A stretch of DNA of 64,000 bases from Brachynemurus nebulosus (lineage: Eukaryota; Arthropoda; Insecta; Neuroptera; Myrmeleontidae). The stretch spans positions 4,527,501 through 4,591,500 of the forward strand of contig JAPWDM010000015.1 in assembly GCA_035578155.1 (NCBI GenBank), read 5' to 3'. The notes under the pieces are model-generated. The model searched no databases. It had not been told where the DNA came from and saw nothing but the letters and a program-made list of their open reading frames with translations. Shown here piece by piece: positions 11,503-22,454 of the stretch (position 1 is the stretch's first letter; each line of letters begins with the position of its first letter). The translations under genes were made by a program, and so were the position numbers.

Positions 11503-12318
11503 GATAGACGAGCAAATAATTGCTTCAGCCTGATAAATAAATCAACAGTTTGTTCTGTTGGGCCTTGTTTCACGCGATAAAGTGCTTTCCAAATAGCGTC
11601 GTCAGATGGAGAGACCATAATGACGACGTAAGGCGTCCAGTAATTGATCCCAACTCTGAACGTCAGGCTTGATAGCACGGTACCAATTAAGGGCTTGTCC
11701 TTCGAACAAGTCAACAGGCGAAACGAACAAGTCATGATGCGACACATGATGCGCCTCAGCGAATTCATGAACGCGGTCTATAAATTCTTGCACGTTACCA
11801 GTGCCAGCGAACTTCACGTTCCACTTATAAACCGGTGGAGGTTTATAACCGGGCATGACGGTATGAGATGCGACAGGTACATTCACTGTAACGTGATGGG
11901 TATGCTCTAAAAGTTCGTTATCTAAATCGTTAAAAGACCGTTCGATTAACGCAGCTTGATCCATAAGAGCCGTATTATCATGTCTATAACGGTGATTCCT
12001 AACTAAATCGGTTCGACGCAAGAAATGCGCGATTCTGTTAGATAGGTGTGTGTATTCGACAGAGTCTTCACTAACCATGAACAGACGGACTTCTGTAGAC
12101 ATTTGATTGTATTTAGCTTGTAGAGTTTCTATTTCGCCAACGAGAGGCGAAGCAAACGTGGGATCGTATTCCAAACCCGAGTTCAATAATGACGTCATCT
12201 GTCTAGCCGTAAGAACCGTAGCAGATCTACCACACCTTAAAACTTCATAAACCAATTCGTCACGTTTCAAACCGAGAAAACTCAAGTGTTGATTAGCGGC
12301 CATAATTAAATTCCTCAA
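11503..12318 (-). pseudogene. gypsy A Gag, capsid-coding part
   Basis: The frame opens at 12318 (a likelier start is the Met at MAANQHLSFLGL, about 12303) and is continued near 11768 by a second frame, so one frameshift lies at about 11602-11768. The capsid-type region shows FEGQALNWYRAIKPDVQSWD and, after the frame change, WKALYRVKQGPTEQTVDLF, the usual Ty3/gypsy Gag capsid signature. The coding sequence stops at 11503 where the TACAGGGTG transposon begins and resumes at 1366. Structural protein of the retrotransposon particle. Confidence 0.8.
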
Positions 12319-12768
12319 AAATTTACCCGAAATATTAGAAAAGAGACGGACGATGGACAGGCAAGAAAATTTTTACAATATACGCAAAAAATGGAAGAAA
12401 TTAATTATGAAACAGACAGGACAGACAGTAAAAAACTTTATGCAAAAAATATACGAAAATTATATGCTCGAAGCAAAAAAATATAAAAACAATTTAAGAT
12501 AACTTACGCTACCGATGATAAATAAAGGTTTTCATAAATACCGACAAATCAAATGGTTACATGTATTGGACAGCGTCTTCAAAAATATTAAATGAATAAA
12601 TGTTGCTGATTCCCCTTGGTGCTGACGGCTAATCGGAAATCCCTAAAATAAAAATCCGGTTAATACAATAAAGGAAAAACTTTAACAAACAACAAATTTC
12701 AATTTCATGTCTGAATTTCATTAAAGCTAAAAAAATTTTGAATTGACTCAACAACTCGGCCACTTAAA

Positions 12769-12779
12769 GTTGGGCGCCA
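12769..12779 (-). promoter_or_regulatory. gypsy A primer-binding site (tRNA-Lys-like)
   Basis: The minus-strand sequence TGGCGCCCAAC lies eight bases inside the LTR end, where reverse transcription is primed. The first 11 bases fit the 3' end of a lysine tRNA; the bases after that do not extend the match. Confidence 0.65.
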
Positions 12780-12786
12780 AATTATT

Positions 12787-13307
12787 TGTTAGAAAATTAA
12801 TTTGAATAAAAATTGAATTTAAATATTTTAGAAAAAAATATTCTGAAAGAGAAAAGAAAATTCATGTAAGGATTGAGTTGTAGAATAGTTGTAGAATAGA
12901 TTGAGTTGTAAAATATGTTTATTTTTTTTTTAACTTCTTTAAATTTTAAAATTTTAAAATTAGCACCAATTAATTAACAAGGATTTTTAAAAATTACTCG
13001 CTTCAATTTTGGGTGGAAAACGTAACAGTATTATAAAATAACATCGCGGGTTATATCTGTCTGTATCCAGTTTTTTCAGTAACTACACAACAGATTTTGT
13101 TCGAGTTTTAATTAATGGATAGAGTGATTGTAAAGAAGGTTTAAATGTATAATTTTTGAGTTTTTTGTATAAATTGACGGCCAGTGGTGATGAATTTGTA
13201 AAAAAAAACAATCACCGGTGAAGTATTTTGACGTATATTTCGTATTAAGTTAGAAATACAAAGAACCAATGTACAGTAAAGTTTTTGATCTGAAATATGT
13301 AGTTAAA
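12787..13307 (-). repeat. gypsy A 5' LTR (outer boundary not determined)
   Basis: The inner edge is fixed by TGTTAGAAAATTAATT at 12787, immediately outside the primer-binding site. The partner LTR is outside the window, so the outer end is unknown; I stop at the start of the foldback repeat. There are no ORFs. Between 12319 and 12768 lies the untranslated leader of the element. Confidence 0.5.
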
Positions 13308-14016
13308 CAGCCATTCTTTTCGTTACGGCCGTGACATTTTCTCGCACTTTTCACGCCTTCTCATAAAAAAAAAAAAATAGAAGTTATTTTTTCTTATAAA
13401 TTTTCAATACTAAGCAGATAGACAAATGTGTACACAATATTTGTACTGAATATAAAGTACATAACATTATTAGTTTTAATGCTAGAGCTAATAAAGTTTG
13501 TGTTACGGACGTGACAAAAGAGGCACTTTCTTGTCACGTTCGTAACACAGCTAACATTGTTATGTATTTTATATTCAGTACAAATAGTGTTTACACATTT
13601 GTCTATCTGCTTAGTCTTGAAAATTTATAAGAAAAAAATAATTTAATTGCTTTCTTCTCTACACGTATAGTTAGTTGCTTCGATACAAAATTTTATGGGT
13701 TTTCCCAATTCAATAATATTACACCGCTCCTATATATTTTTCTTACCTATAAATTCCCATTAATTATTGCATCTTTCTACTCTGAGGATGACCGAAAGGT
13801 TGAAAACGCGTTCAGTAAAAATAAAAATAATTTTTAATTCGTGAAATAGACAAAGTAATCGAACTTTAAATATTTTTCAATATTTAAAATGGAGTTTCAC
13901 AAAGTAAATCTCTCAACAGTGAATTATTTTAGAAAAAAATAACTTCTATTTTTTTTTCTTATAAGAAGGCATGTAAACGGCATGAAAATGTCACGCCCGT
14001 AACAAAAGAATGGCTG
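13308..14016. repeat. foldback element with long inverted arms and an inner palindrome
   Basis: The outer arms of about 80 bp begin ACAGCCATTCTTTT at 13309 and end in the inverse AAAAGAATGGCTGT at 14015. They continue through GTGACATTTTC and an A/T tract to AGAAGTTATTTTTT. Inside, 13387-13500 and 13555-13645 are a second inverted pair (shared TAAGCAGATAGACAAATGTG, ATATTCAGTACAAATA), meeting at a near-perfect palindrome built on TGTTACGGACGTGACA near 13500-13550. The whole 0.7 kb can fold into one long hairpin. No clear target duplication. A third copy of the terminus lies at about 14173-14187. Confidence 0.75.
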
Positions 14017-14229
14017 TATATGTATGAGTTTGAATATTTTTAGGTAATTAATTTTACCTGTCAGTAGGTAACACGTCGGGGGCGAACTAACCTACGACCC
14101 TTTTTCAGGATAAGATTAAAATCTGACCGCGGGAGCGAACTAGAATGCACCATTTTGACTGCAAGGGGTACGTTTCAAAAGAATGGCTGTAAACCAAATT
14201 TATTTTATACAAGGTGTTTTTTTAAATTA

Positions 14230-15355
14230 TGTCATCGCCACTGCTGTTTACACTAGATCGTACCGAAAAATTTAGTTAAAAATAACTTAATAACATAATA
14301 AAGTACTGCTGCGTACAAAAATAGCGACATGGGATTCACTAAATATTCACATTGTATCCCAAAACCGACTTTAAAACGCCACTTAGATGAAAAAATGTAA
14401 TGGTAAATGACGGCAAGAAGTCTTTAGGACGTACATCCTTTCTAGCTAATGAACTTGAAGCCGAACTAGCACCACCAGCACTACTAGAGCACCACCAGAT
14501 AAATTGTTTCGTGTATCAGACAGTAAACAGTAAACCTTTCGTTACATGATTAAAACATTTCATAAAAGCTCTGAAACCTTCTCCTCAAAAAAAGGTTCTA
14601 CTCGTTAAGGGCGGGCATACCGCACACGCCAAGAACTTGGATACTTTGTTTTTGGCACGAGAGGCAGGAGTAATCTTGTTGCAATTTTCAGGCCATACTA
14701 TCCACCGAATAGAGCTTTTAGATAGAACATTTTTTAGTTCTCTTAAACATTATTATGTGTAGGCTGTAGAAAGATGGTTCCGAACAAACCCAGAATTGAA
14801 AGTGACCCAGCATCAAGTCAGCCAATTGGAAGTAAATTCTTATAGGAAAGCATTAACAATACAGAATGTTATCAGTGGATTTAGGTCGACCGGGATATTG
14901 GCTGTGGATAAGCCTTTTTTTAAGATTGCGATTTTTTGTCTTCTACGAATTTGGCAATCATTGAAAAGACTCTTTCTACAAATATCCACGAGAGCATCCA
15001 AAAAAATTCAAGTGGGAAAGTTCATTGCCCGCAAATAAATCCAGTAAAATTTCCTGGTAGATCCAGTTCAAAACTTACGATATCTGTTCAAACCATATCA
15101 CCATTTCCTGAACTAAGATATAAAAGTAAACAAACAGTCCAAAAAGCTGTAGACTTGTAAAGTTAACGAGTAGTCCATACAAGAATTAATCGCACATGGT
15201 AGGGAATCTTCAAATAGCTTAAGATAAAGGAGTGAAAAACTGAAAAAACAAATTGCTCGGGCCAAAGAAATGGCTAAAGTACAATTAGAAAAAACAACAA
15301 AACCTAAAAAGACACTTCTCCCAAAAAAGAAACTTCAAACAAACAAACAAAATAA
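14230..15355 (+). pseudogene. pogo/Tigger-like transposase, left part
   Basis: Translation in shifting frames gives a CENP-B/psq-like HTH remnant (GFTKYSHCIPKPTLKRHLDE, about 14330-14392), the block SLGRTSFLANELEAELA at about 14418-14470, an internal gap, then the DDE_1 nuclease remnants GGHTAHAKNLDT, HTIHRI and LDRTFF (about 14608-14740), and VERWFRTNPELKVTQHQV, YRKALTIQNVISGFRSTGI (about 14768-14895), the typical C-terminal half of insect pogo-like transposases. A Lys-rich tail (ERLKKQIARAKEMAKVQ-type) runs to 15352. Stops, frameshifts and an internal deletion make it a relic. It is interrupted at 15356 by Harbinger-2 and resumes at 24588. Confidence 0.75.
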
Positions 15356-15842
15356 AGCGAATGTTACACTTGCGTTTTTGCTCCCATGCGACTTTAGTTG
15401 CAATAGCGTACGCATGCGTTTTTATATGGATAGATGTTACACTTGCATCTCAAAATTCTGAATATCAAAATTGCGCTAAGTAAAAAACAGGCAGCTGCCG
15501 GGTTGTTATTACTAATGTGTTTGGAAAAGAAAGAAAAGCAAAATAAAAAAAAAAAAAAAAAATATTGGGTTAAGGAAATATTAAAAAATTGGGATATTTT
15601 TGATATTGAATATAATTTACTCATTGAATTGTTAAAAAACGAAGGTGATTTCAAAAACTTTACCAGACTTTCATGTGAAAATTTTGAAAATCTATACCAA
15701 AAGGTAATTTTTATGTTATCAATTAAAGTATAAATAAAATTAAAGTTATTTTAATGTTATGTAGGTCTATAAAAAATAGAACAACAAGAGACGCATTTAG
15801 GAAAGAGTGTTTCTGCTAAACTCCGGTTAGCAATAACCCTAA

Positions 15843-16569
15843 GGCCGGATTTACACGAGTTTAGTAACTAAAGCAGGTTACTAAAGCAAGTAGCTAAACT
15901 GAATAGTTTTTTTGTTTAGTGGCTGTCTACACACAATTTAGTAAATTGATTTAGTATTAATTGAAGTAGTAATACATAACCTAGCAAAACTAAATTAAAA
16001 ATGGTACATAGTCATAAATAAATTCGTTGTGCACTATAAAAATGTATCAGATATGTTTGAACTGACTTGTTGGTTTGACCTTTTAATGTATTTATATATG
16101 ATTTGTCCCAAATATATTCCATAAAAATGGAAAAAAAAATATTATATATATTTTTTATTATTATTAGATGAAGAGTGGTTGTCAGACGAATTTCAGTTTT
16201 TTATCGAGTTGCCTTCAGTGACTTTTTTTGATATTTATAATTTATATACTACAATAAGTGTAAAAATTCCCAAAAAAATATTTGCAATAAATAAATATTT
16301 ACGCGCCTATATTTGTATATTTGAAATCTACTAAACACTTTACTAAACTAATGTGTTTACACTGGTACAAATAACAGCAAGTTAAAAAAAATAAAGTGGG
16401 GGTAAGCTACTTGCACAAGTAAATAGAACAGGCTTCTATTTACTTGACTAAACAGATTACTAAATTTCTTACTTGCACTAAATACAACTGTCTACATGAC
16501 AAAAGTAACTAAATTTAGTAACTTGATTAAGTAACCTGCTTTAGCTACTAAACTCGTGTAAATACGGCA
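15843..16569. mobile_element. Harbinger-type MITE in the Harbinger-2 transposase
   Basis: 727 bp with about 40-bp inverted ends: left GGCCGGATTTACACGAGTTT, right the inverse with two mismatches at the tip. Flanked by TAA (15840-15842, 16570-16572). No coding capacity. Removing it and one TAA makes the interrupted transposase exon continuous. The ends resemble those of Harbinger-1 only in the first six bases or so. Confidence 0.88.
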
Positions 16570-17043
16570 TAAGATTTTTTGCAACAGGAGATTCCTTCTT
16601 ATCATTGGAATATTTGAGCCGAGTCTCAAGAATTATGATTGGAAAATTTGTCCCTGAAGTTTGCCAAGCAATTTATGGTGTATTGTAACCGGAAGTATTA
16701 CAGGTACATTATAATAATATTTTCAAAATTCACTCTTGGTCTTGGACCAAATTTTTTTTAATATTTTGTAGGTACCAAGAACAGAAACCAAGTGGAAAAC
16801 CATAGCCTAGGATTTTTTCCATAAATGGAACTTCCCAAATGTAATTGGAGTCATTGATGGCAAACATAAATATACAGGCGCCACAAAATCGAGGCTCCGA
16901 ATATTATAATTATAAAGGTTTTCATAGCGTGGTGTTACTTGGAATAGTAGATGCAAATTATAGATTTATCTACATCGACTGTGGATGTAATGGCCGTATT
17001 TCTGACGGTGGTGTGTACAAAAAGTGTACATTTTATAATGCAC

Positions 17044-17622
17044 TGTTGAGAAGCGAATCGCCTGTATATAGGCGTCGCATTTATACACAATAATTTTGTA
17101 GGGCAAATTTCGAAATTATTGTGGAATTTGCGAACTTTGCTGAAATTGATTGCCAATCAATTAAATAATTGACGCGGTGAGGACAGGTTTTCTGACCCAC
17201 GCGTGGCTAAGTGAGGTGACTATCAATTTTAGTAACATCAGAAGTATTCGTGCCGGGACACGGGCAACACTGGGGTTGTGTTCGGGTTCTAGTGCAAGTA
17301 ACATTGTTTAATAAAATAACTAAATATTTCACTTACAAAATTTTTCCAATATTAATTTTCGTCGTTGTCCGGTTAAATACAGTGAAAGTTACATATATTT
17401 TCTGTTAATTGTATCCTAATTATTATTATCTCATTTTATTTTATTTTATTTTTCCTTATTTTTATTTATTTTATTTTATTATTTAAATAAAATTTATTTA
17501 TTTCCAAAACAACTTTCATTTAGTTCCACGTATTGAGACCCCTCAACACACGGCACGGGACTTGAACCCTCCTGACACGCTACGATAGTCCTGTTTCTTA
17601 AGGGATTTTCAGGGCTTCGACA
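17044..17622. repeat. solo LTR in the Harbinger-2 transposase
   Basis: 579 bp starting TGTTGAGAAGCG and ending CTTCGACA, flanked by GCAC (17040-17043) and GCAT (17623-17626), a 4-bp duplication with one difference. TG...CA ends, no ORF, and exact interruption of an otherwise continuous transposase exon fit a solo LTR left by recombination between two LTRs. It differs from the gypsy A and B LTRs, so it comes from a third LTR family. The alternative is a non-LTR insert of unknown type. Confidence 0.65.
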
Positions 17623-18123
17623 GCATTTTTAAATAAAAAAGGTCTTAACGTTCCTAACGCTAAACCATTACCAGGACGAACAAAAATGGTGCTATATTTT
17701 CTGCTCGGGGATGATGCATTTCAACTTTCGAAGGAGTTAATGCGTTCTTTCCCAAAATTAACTAAAATTACGAAGCAAAAAGTATTTAATTACCGACATA
17801 GCAGAGAACGTAGGATTGTGGAAAATGCTTTCGGTATTTTATCAGCTCGTTTCAGAATTTTTTTAAAACCGATCAGTACAAAATTAGAAGCAATTGATAC
17901 TATTGTAAAAGCTTGTTGTGTCCTCGACAATTATCTTCGTCAATTATGTTGGGAAATTTTGATGGAGAAGAAAACTATTCAAAAGAAATAATGCCGAGCA
18001 TCGAAAAGGAAGCCTCGAATAATTCACTAGAAAGAAGCAGCACGAATTATTCGAGACGAAATCGCTGATTATTTTACGAATGAGGGAGACATAGGTCATC
18101 AGTGGAATAGAATTGCATTGTAA

Positions 18124-18612
18124 TTGTTAACGCTTCCCTTATTAATACGTTTAGAATTTTACCTTTTTTCTTTGTTCTTTCTAGTCATTTATGACTTGTG
18201 AGATGACTTGTGAATCACCTCTATGTGCTTAAAATTGAAGAATTAATTTGTGCACATATTTACAAAAATTACATTGACTGCATTACATGTACCTATGCAA
18301 TGTTATGCATAGGTACAAACAACTTTAAATTTAATTTTTTCTGTAATATTTTTATCAGTTAGTAGTAAAATTTCAAATAGTAGAGATCGTTTTCAAATAG
18401 TTTCAACCGTTTTATAGAAATACCGCCAAATCATTTTTTGTTCGTTTTTTTTTTTTTTTTGTATTAAAATAATAGTGATAAAATCTTCAGTTTAACTTCA
18501 TAGTACTTTTCGGTGAAATATCTTTAAAATATTATTATTAATACGAGTATATAAATTTAAATTATTCACGTGGTATGAATTGTATGTGATCTCCCAGTCC
18601 TTTGTTCCCTAA
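18124..18612. other. Harbinger-2 interior, no gene seen
   Basis: AT-rich sequence downstream of the transposase stop codon; nothing recognisable. Confidence 0.5.
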
Positions 18613-19683
18613 AGGTGGCTGTACACCGAAGGTAACATTGCTAATAACACGTGTTTTTAGCAATGTTTTTAACAATTTTTTCATCTTGGTTAAATTAATG
18701 TTAATAACATTTGCTATTAACATTTGTTGATAACATTTGCAATTAACATGTTAAAATTTACTGAAATATTTAATAACAGTTTTGCTATTAACTTTTATTA
18801 ATAACATTTGCTTCCGCATTTGTTATATTTTTCACTAACATGTTAAAAAAGTTGTTGATAACATTGTTAGCAGCACAGTTTTTTCTATCGATCTGGAGGC
18901 GGTCTAGATCAAAGAATGTCAATAACAAAATGTTAAAAACAAGTTAATTGTGAATAAAACATGTTAACAACATTCTACGTGCATTTTTGGTTAGTTAATT
19001 TGTAATAGGCGATTACGTACATATCAGCTGTTATTATTTTGTAGATATATTTACAAAATATAAATGTCTGCACAATTTTTGGAAATTTATTTTTTTATTA
19101 GTTCTTGTAAAAACAAATTATATGATAATGTTTATGACTATTAATAATGCAATGCTTGACATTCTAAAAAAAGTGAAAACTCTCAATTGGCAAGTCTCTT
19201 AGTTTCATTTACATATCATTCTGTTTTTTTAATTATTTAATTATTCGTCCATTATGTGTGTCTCTTTTTTGAAGATACGAACGAACCCTTAATTTTTTTA
19301 TTTTGACTCTAATAATCACCACAGGAGCTACTACAATAGCAAGCTAGTTCTTCCTACGAAATCATTTTTAAACTTAAAGTACTAATAGTTCTACTGAAGT
19401 ATAGAAAGTTCAAAGACAAGTATGTTAGTAGCATGTTTTGTTTTTAATTAACACCGTTAGCAACACTGTTATTAACTTTGTAAATGACAATGTTATTAAC
19501 AATGCCACAACTATACTCATTGAAGTGATTTAAAATGTTACTCATTTTATATCAGAAACATTGTTATTAGCATATGAATGTTAACATTTTCAAAAGATAT
19601 TTAAACAAATGTTGATAACATTTTTGTTATTAACATTTTTGTTTTCAAAATGTTTTTGCTATTTTTTCGGTGTACAGGCACCT
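18613..19683. mobile_element. second TAA-flanked MITE, palindrome-rich
   Basis: 1071 bp with ends AGGTGGCTGTACACCGAA and the inverse TTCGGTGTACAGGCACCT, flanked by TAA (18610-18612, 19684-19686). The interior is crowded with short variants of TAACATTTG/CAAATGTTA and AACATGTTAA in both orientations, near both ends, so each half can pair with the other in many registers. No coding capacity. The TAA duplication suggests mobilisation by a Harbinger transposase. Confidence 0.82.
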
Positions 19684-19686
19684 TAA

Positions 19687-19986
19687 GAGATCTCCCATTG
19701 TGTGGAAGAATCGTGGAGAAACGGCTTCATACCCGTGGTAAGTCGGTTGTAGTTATTGCTTATTTTCAATTCAAATATTGTTTTGGTTTTGCAATTTAAA
19801 ATTTTCACTATAATTAGTTATAGAATTTACAGTCCGTTAAATGCCTTTAAAACAAAACAAAATAGTAGCCATTTACGAAACAGTAATTAACAAGAAACTG
19901 ATATTCAATCAAGGAAATGTGTTGTACAATAATGTTGTAAATATTTAATAAAAACCATTATTTATACTAAAAATTATTATTATTAT
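19687..19986. other. short AT-rich stretch ending in an (ATT)n run
   Basis: Part of Harbinger-2. It ends in an ATT microsatellite (about 19973-19986) that is the insertion site of the Dong-like element. Confidence 0.5.
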
Positions 19987-22406
19987 GACTTTTACGCCAA
20001 CCTGGCGCTCACTACTCAGTAGGACAGTACTGGGTAACATTCACCTATACCGGCATTATGCAAGGTATTAGGCTCTGTGGAAGGGTAATGTGCCAAACCA
20101 ATCCGTAAAAGTACCGTAGTACATTTACGGACGGGTCTGCCACATCACTCCTTATATTGTTGTTGTTGTTGCTTGAAATGAGGTGTTATGCGTCTATTTT
20201 GGTGTACACTGGGTCGTACGACGAGACTTTCGTGGGAGCGTAGATGTTGGCTCAATGACAGACGGCTGTGATAGCCTGGTTCGTTTTCGTGTCCTCAGAG
20301 GACAGGCAGGATTAGGGACAGAGGGAAGGGAAAGGACTGTTTGTGTTTGTGTGTGTGTTCGTGTATGTGTGTGGATGTGTCGTTCTATTTTACGTTTCTT
20401 GGTGTAAATGTGTTCTCGTTCATCAAATTGCTCATTAAGATCGGGTGTTCCTGGAATTGCGCGTTTAGATGGTACAGAGGTTGACGGATCTTGTGTGTTA
20501 TTGAGTTGAGGAGGATTGTGGACCAGAGCGGTAACAGTGACAGTGCGGCAGTTGGTCGATCCTCCCTCTACATCAGACGAATCTGGATCTGTATGTGTGT
20601 TAGGTGTTTGTGTTTCAGTGTTAGCGCATTGTGTGTTTATGTATGTGTGTTGTGTGTCTGTAAGATGAGTGTCGGTGTGTTGTTCACTCACTGTAGATGG
20701 CTCAGATGGAGTACAAGCAGATCTTGTGCTTTCACATATCGCAGTCGGACTTGTATTACTGAGGAACTTCCGTACTATACGATACGTGTTTATGATCATT
20801 GATCACTGCCTTTTGCATAGTGACATATGTGTACTTTGGGAGACCCAAGAGGCTCAAGCTATTGTGTAGTGTGTGTGGAATGACCCCGGTGGCACTGAGT
20901 ACTATTGGAACAATGTGGACATGTTCCATTCGCCATTGTTGTTTTATTTCGGCTGCGAGGTCAGTGTATTTCTCCAATTTAACTGCGTGTGTTTTTTGTA
21001 AGTTATGTGTATTCGGAACCGCAATGTCGATCAGATAGGTGGTCTTAGTTTGTTTCATTACGAAGGTGATATCTGGTCGATTATGATTTATGGTCTTATC
21101 TGTAATAATCGACCGATCCCAGTAAAGTCTACAGGAGTCATTCTCCGCTACTACTTTTGGTGTGAGCTTGTAGTAAGGGGTTTTATCGGTTATAAGGTGG
21201 TGCTTAACCGCTAGTTTCTGGTATATAATTTTGCCAACCTGGTCGTGACGGTGTTTATATTTGGACTGAGCGAGCTGAGTACAGGCAACTGTGATGTGTT
21301 GGATCGTTTCGGGTTTGGAATGGCATCTTGGAATGGCATCTCCGGCATGAGTCGGATGTTATTGACGAGTCACGAAGTATGTATTTTGAGTAATTCTTTG
21401 TATGAATTATTTGATCTTGTATAGCCAGCATAAATCCTTCAGTCTCCGGGAAAAGACTTCCTTGACTCAACCAGGCGTGCAACGCTGCTTTGTCGACGTT
21501 ACTCTGGTTAAGATCATGTGGATGTCTTCCATGTAGAGGTTTGCGGATCCATTGCTGGATTTTGTCCTCCTTCGTGACCAAGGGGCAAAAACTATCTGGC
21601 ATTTCTGTGTGTCAGAGGTTTAATGGTGTGTATGCCTTGTCGCCTTGGATTATTGCATTGTGTAGGTGTGATGTGTGTGTTTTGGTGCAAAAGTATTCCC
21701 GCAAGTTATGAACCTGTTTATTATGCATGTTCCTTATGTCTATAAGACCCCGACCCCCTTCGGCTCTTGGCAGCGCCAGTCGTTCTATCGCTGCTTTGGG
21801 ATGATGAATTCTGTATTTGGTCATAAGGACGCGGGTCTTGATCTCGATGTATGTCAAGTCCGTAGGCGTCCATTTGATTACCCCAAATGAGTACGTTAGC
21901 ACCGGAACTGCGTAGGTGTTAATTGCTTTGATGGTTCTTTTTCCATCAAGGTGAGTGTTCAGTAATCTCTGTACACGTGCTAGGTATTGCTGCATTAGGT
22001 GTTGTTTTACAACGCTGTGATCTATACGTTCATCCTGGTTGAATCCGAGATACCGGTACGACTCTCCCTCGTCCATTGGCTGCATAACAGACTCCGGTTC
22101 GAGTTCAAATGCGACCGCATCTCGTTTTCCCCAAGAACGACATTGTGTCCGACATTTGTCGATCCCGAACTCCATGCAGAGGTCTCGCGAAACTTCCCTG
22201 GAAAGTCCCAGCAGCTTCTGTAATTGATGTTTTGTTGCTGCGTAGATCTTTATATCATCCATGTACATTAGATGTGAAATAGTATGGCGCGAATTCATTT
22301 TTGTCCCCACATTATAACCGTATTTGGTTTCATTCAACAGGCGTGAAAGTGGATTCATTGCGAGACAAAACCATAATGGACTCAATTAGTCGCCTTGGAA
22401 TATGCT

Positions 22407-22410
<4 letters not shown>
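19987..22410 (-). mobile_element. RLE-type (R4/Dong-like) non-LTR retrotransposon, 5'-truncated copy 1
   Basis: Minus-strand element with its 3' end at 19987 against an (ATT)n run and its truncated 5' end at about 22398-22410, also against TTA repeats once element X is taken out. It encodes the last part of an RT, a CCHC region and an RLE-type endonuclease. Insertion into TAA/TTA microsatellites is known for the Dong branch of R4 elements and fits here. Copy 2 is at 28914-29342. Confidence 0.75.
20194..22405 (-). pseudogene. Dong-like RT and RLE endonuclease, truncated
   Basis: Read from 22405 down: an RT fragment starting just before the LSPLWFCLAMNPLSRLL block, with a stop codon in the preceding QGD motif; the catalytic LMYMDDIKIYAA motif (YMDD rather than the FADD of most LINEs); a thumb region with INTYAVPVLTYSFGVIKWT. 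Then, after frame changes, a Cys/His motif (CRRCHS ... QHITVAC), a block with RPDI, and the RLE core TTYLIDIAVPNTHNL followed by KYTDLAAEIKQQW (20756-21058). The C-terminal extension (20194-20799) is low complexity, with alternating His/Thr from a TG-rich tract. Several frameshifts; not functional. Confidence 0.78.

Positions 22411-22454
<44 letters not shown>

Larger units (their letters stand above)
1..12786 (-). mobile_element. Ty3/gypsy-type LTR retrotransposon A, internal region, split by a DNA transposon
   Basis: Minus-strand element. Read 5' to 3' on the minus strand it shows LTR end, primer-binding site, gag, zinc-knuckle nucleocapsid, aspartic protease and the start of reverse transcriptase, then runs off the left edge. 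It is not contiguous: 1367-11502 is a foreign DNA transposon flanked by direct repeats GATA (1363-1366 and 11503-11506). If the insert and one GATA are removed the gag frame continues without a break, so the insertion hit a coding gag. The order PR-RT with CCHC knuckles is that of Ty3/gypsy-group elements. At least one frameshift (near 583-656, between the protease and RT frames) shows the copy is defective. The second LTR lies outside the window, so age cannot be judged. Confidence 0.85.
15434..18123 (+). pseudogene. Harbinger-2 DDE transposase, split by a MITE and a solo LTR
   Basis: Exon 1 encodes the HARBI1-like N-terminus (KKYWVKEILKNWDIFDIEY, SCENFENLYQKV). A second exon from about 15775 reads ETHLGKSVSAKLRLAITL and is cut at 15842 by a MITE, resuming at 16570 with FFATGDSFLSLEYLSRVS. 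A third, after an intron ending in TTTTGTAG at about 16772, carries the first catalytic Asp in IGVIDGKH, then YYNYKGFHSVVLLGIVDANY and CNGRISDGG. A solo LTR cuts at 17043; from 17627 follow PNAKPLPGR, GDDAFQLSKELM (second Asp) and RRIVENAFGILSARF (Glu). The C-terminal FTNEGDIGHQWNRIAL ends at TAA 18121-18123. The three catalytic acids remain, but with several indels and insertions the gene is dead. Confidence 0.88.

Noticed and set aside
17044..17622. Insertion starting instead at TGTAGGGC (17097) with a GCATTT repeat near 17073
   Set aside because: That boundary leaves non-transposase residues in the exon; the boundary at 17044 makes the exon continuous and gives TG...CA ends.
20183..20802. 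Plus-strand Cys/Val-rich ORFs
   Set aside because: They arise from the TG-rich strand opposite the His/Thr-rich tail of the Dong-like ORF.
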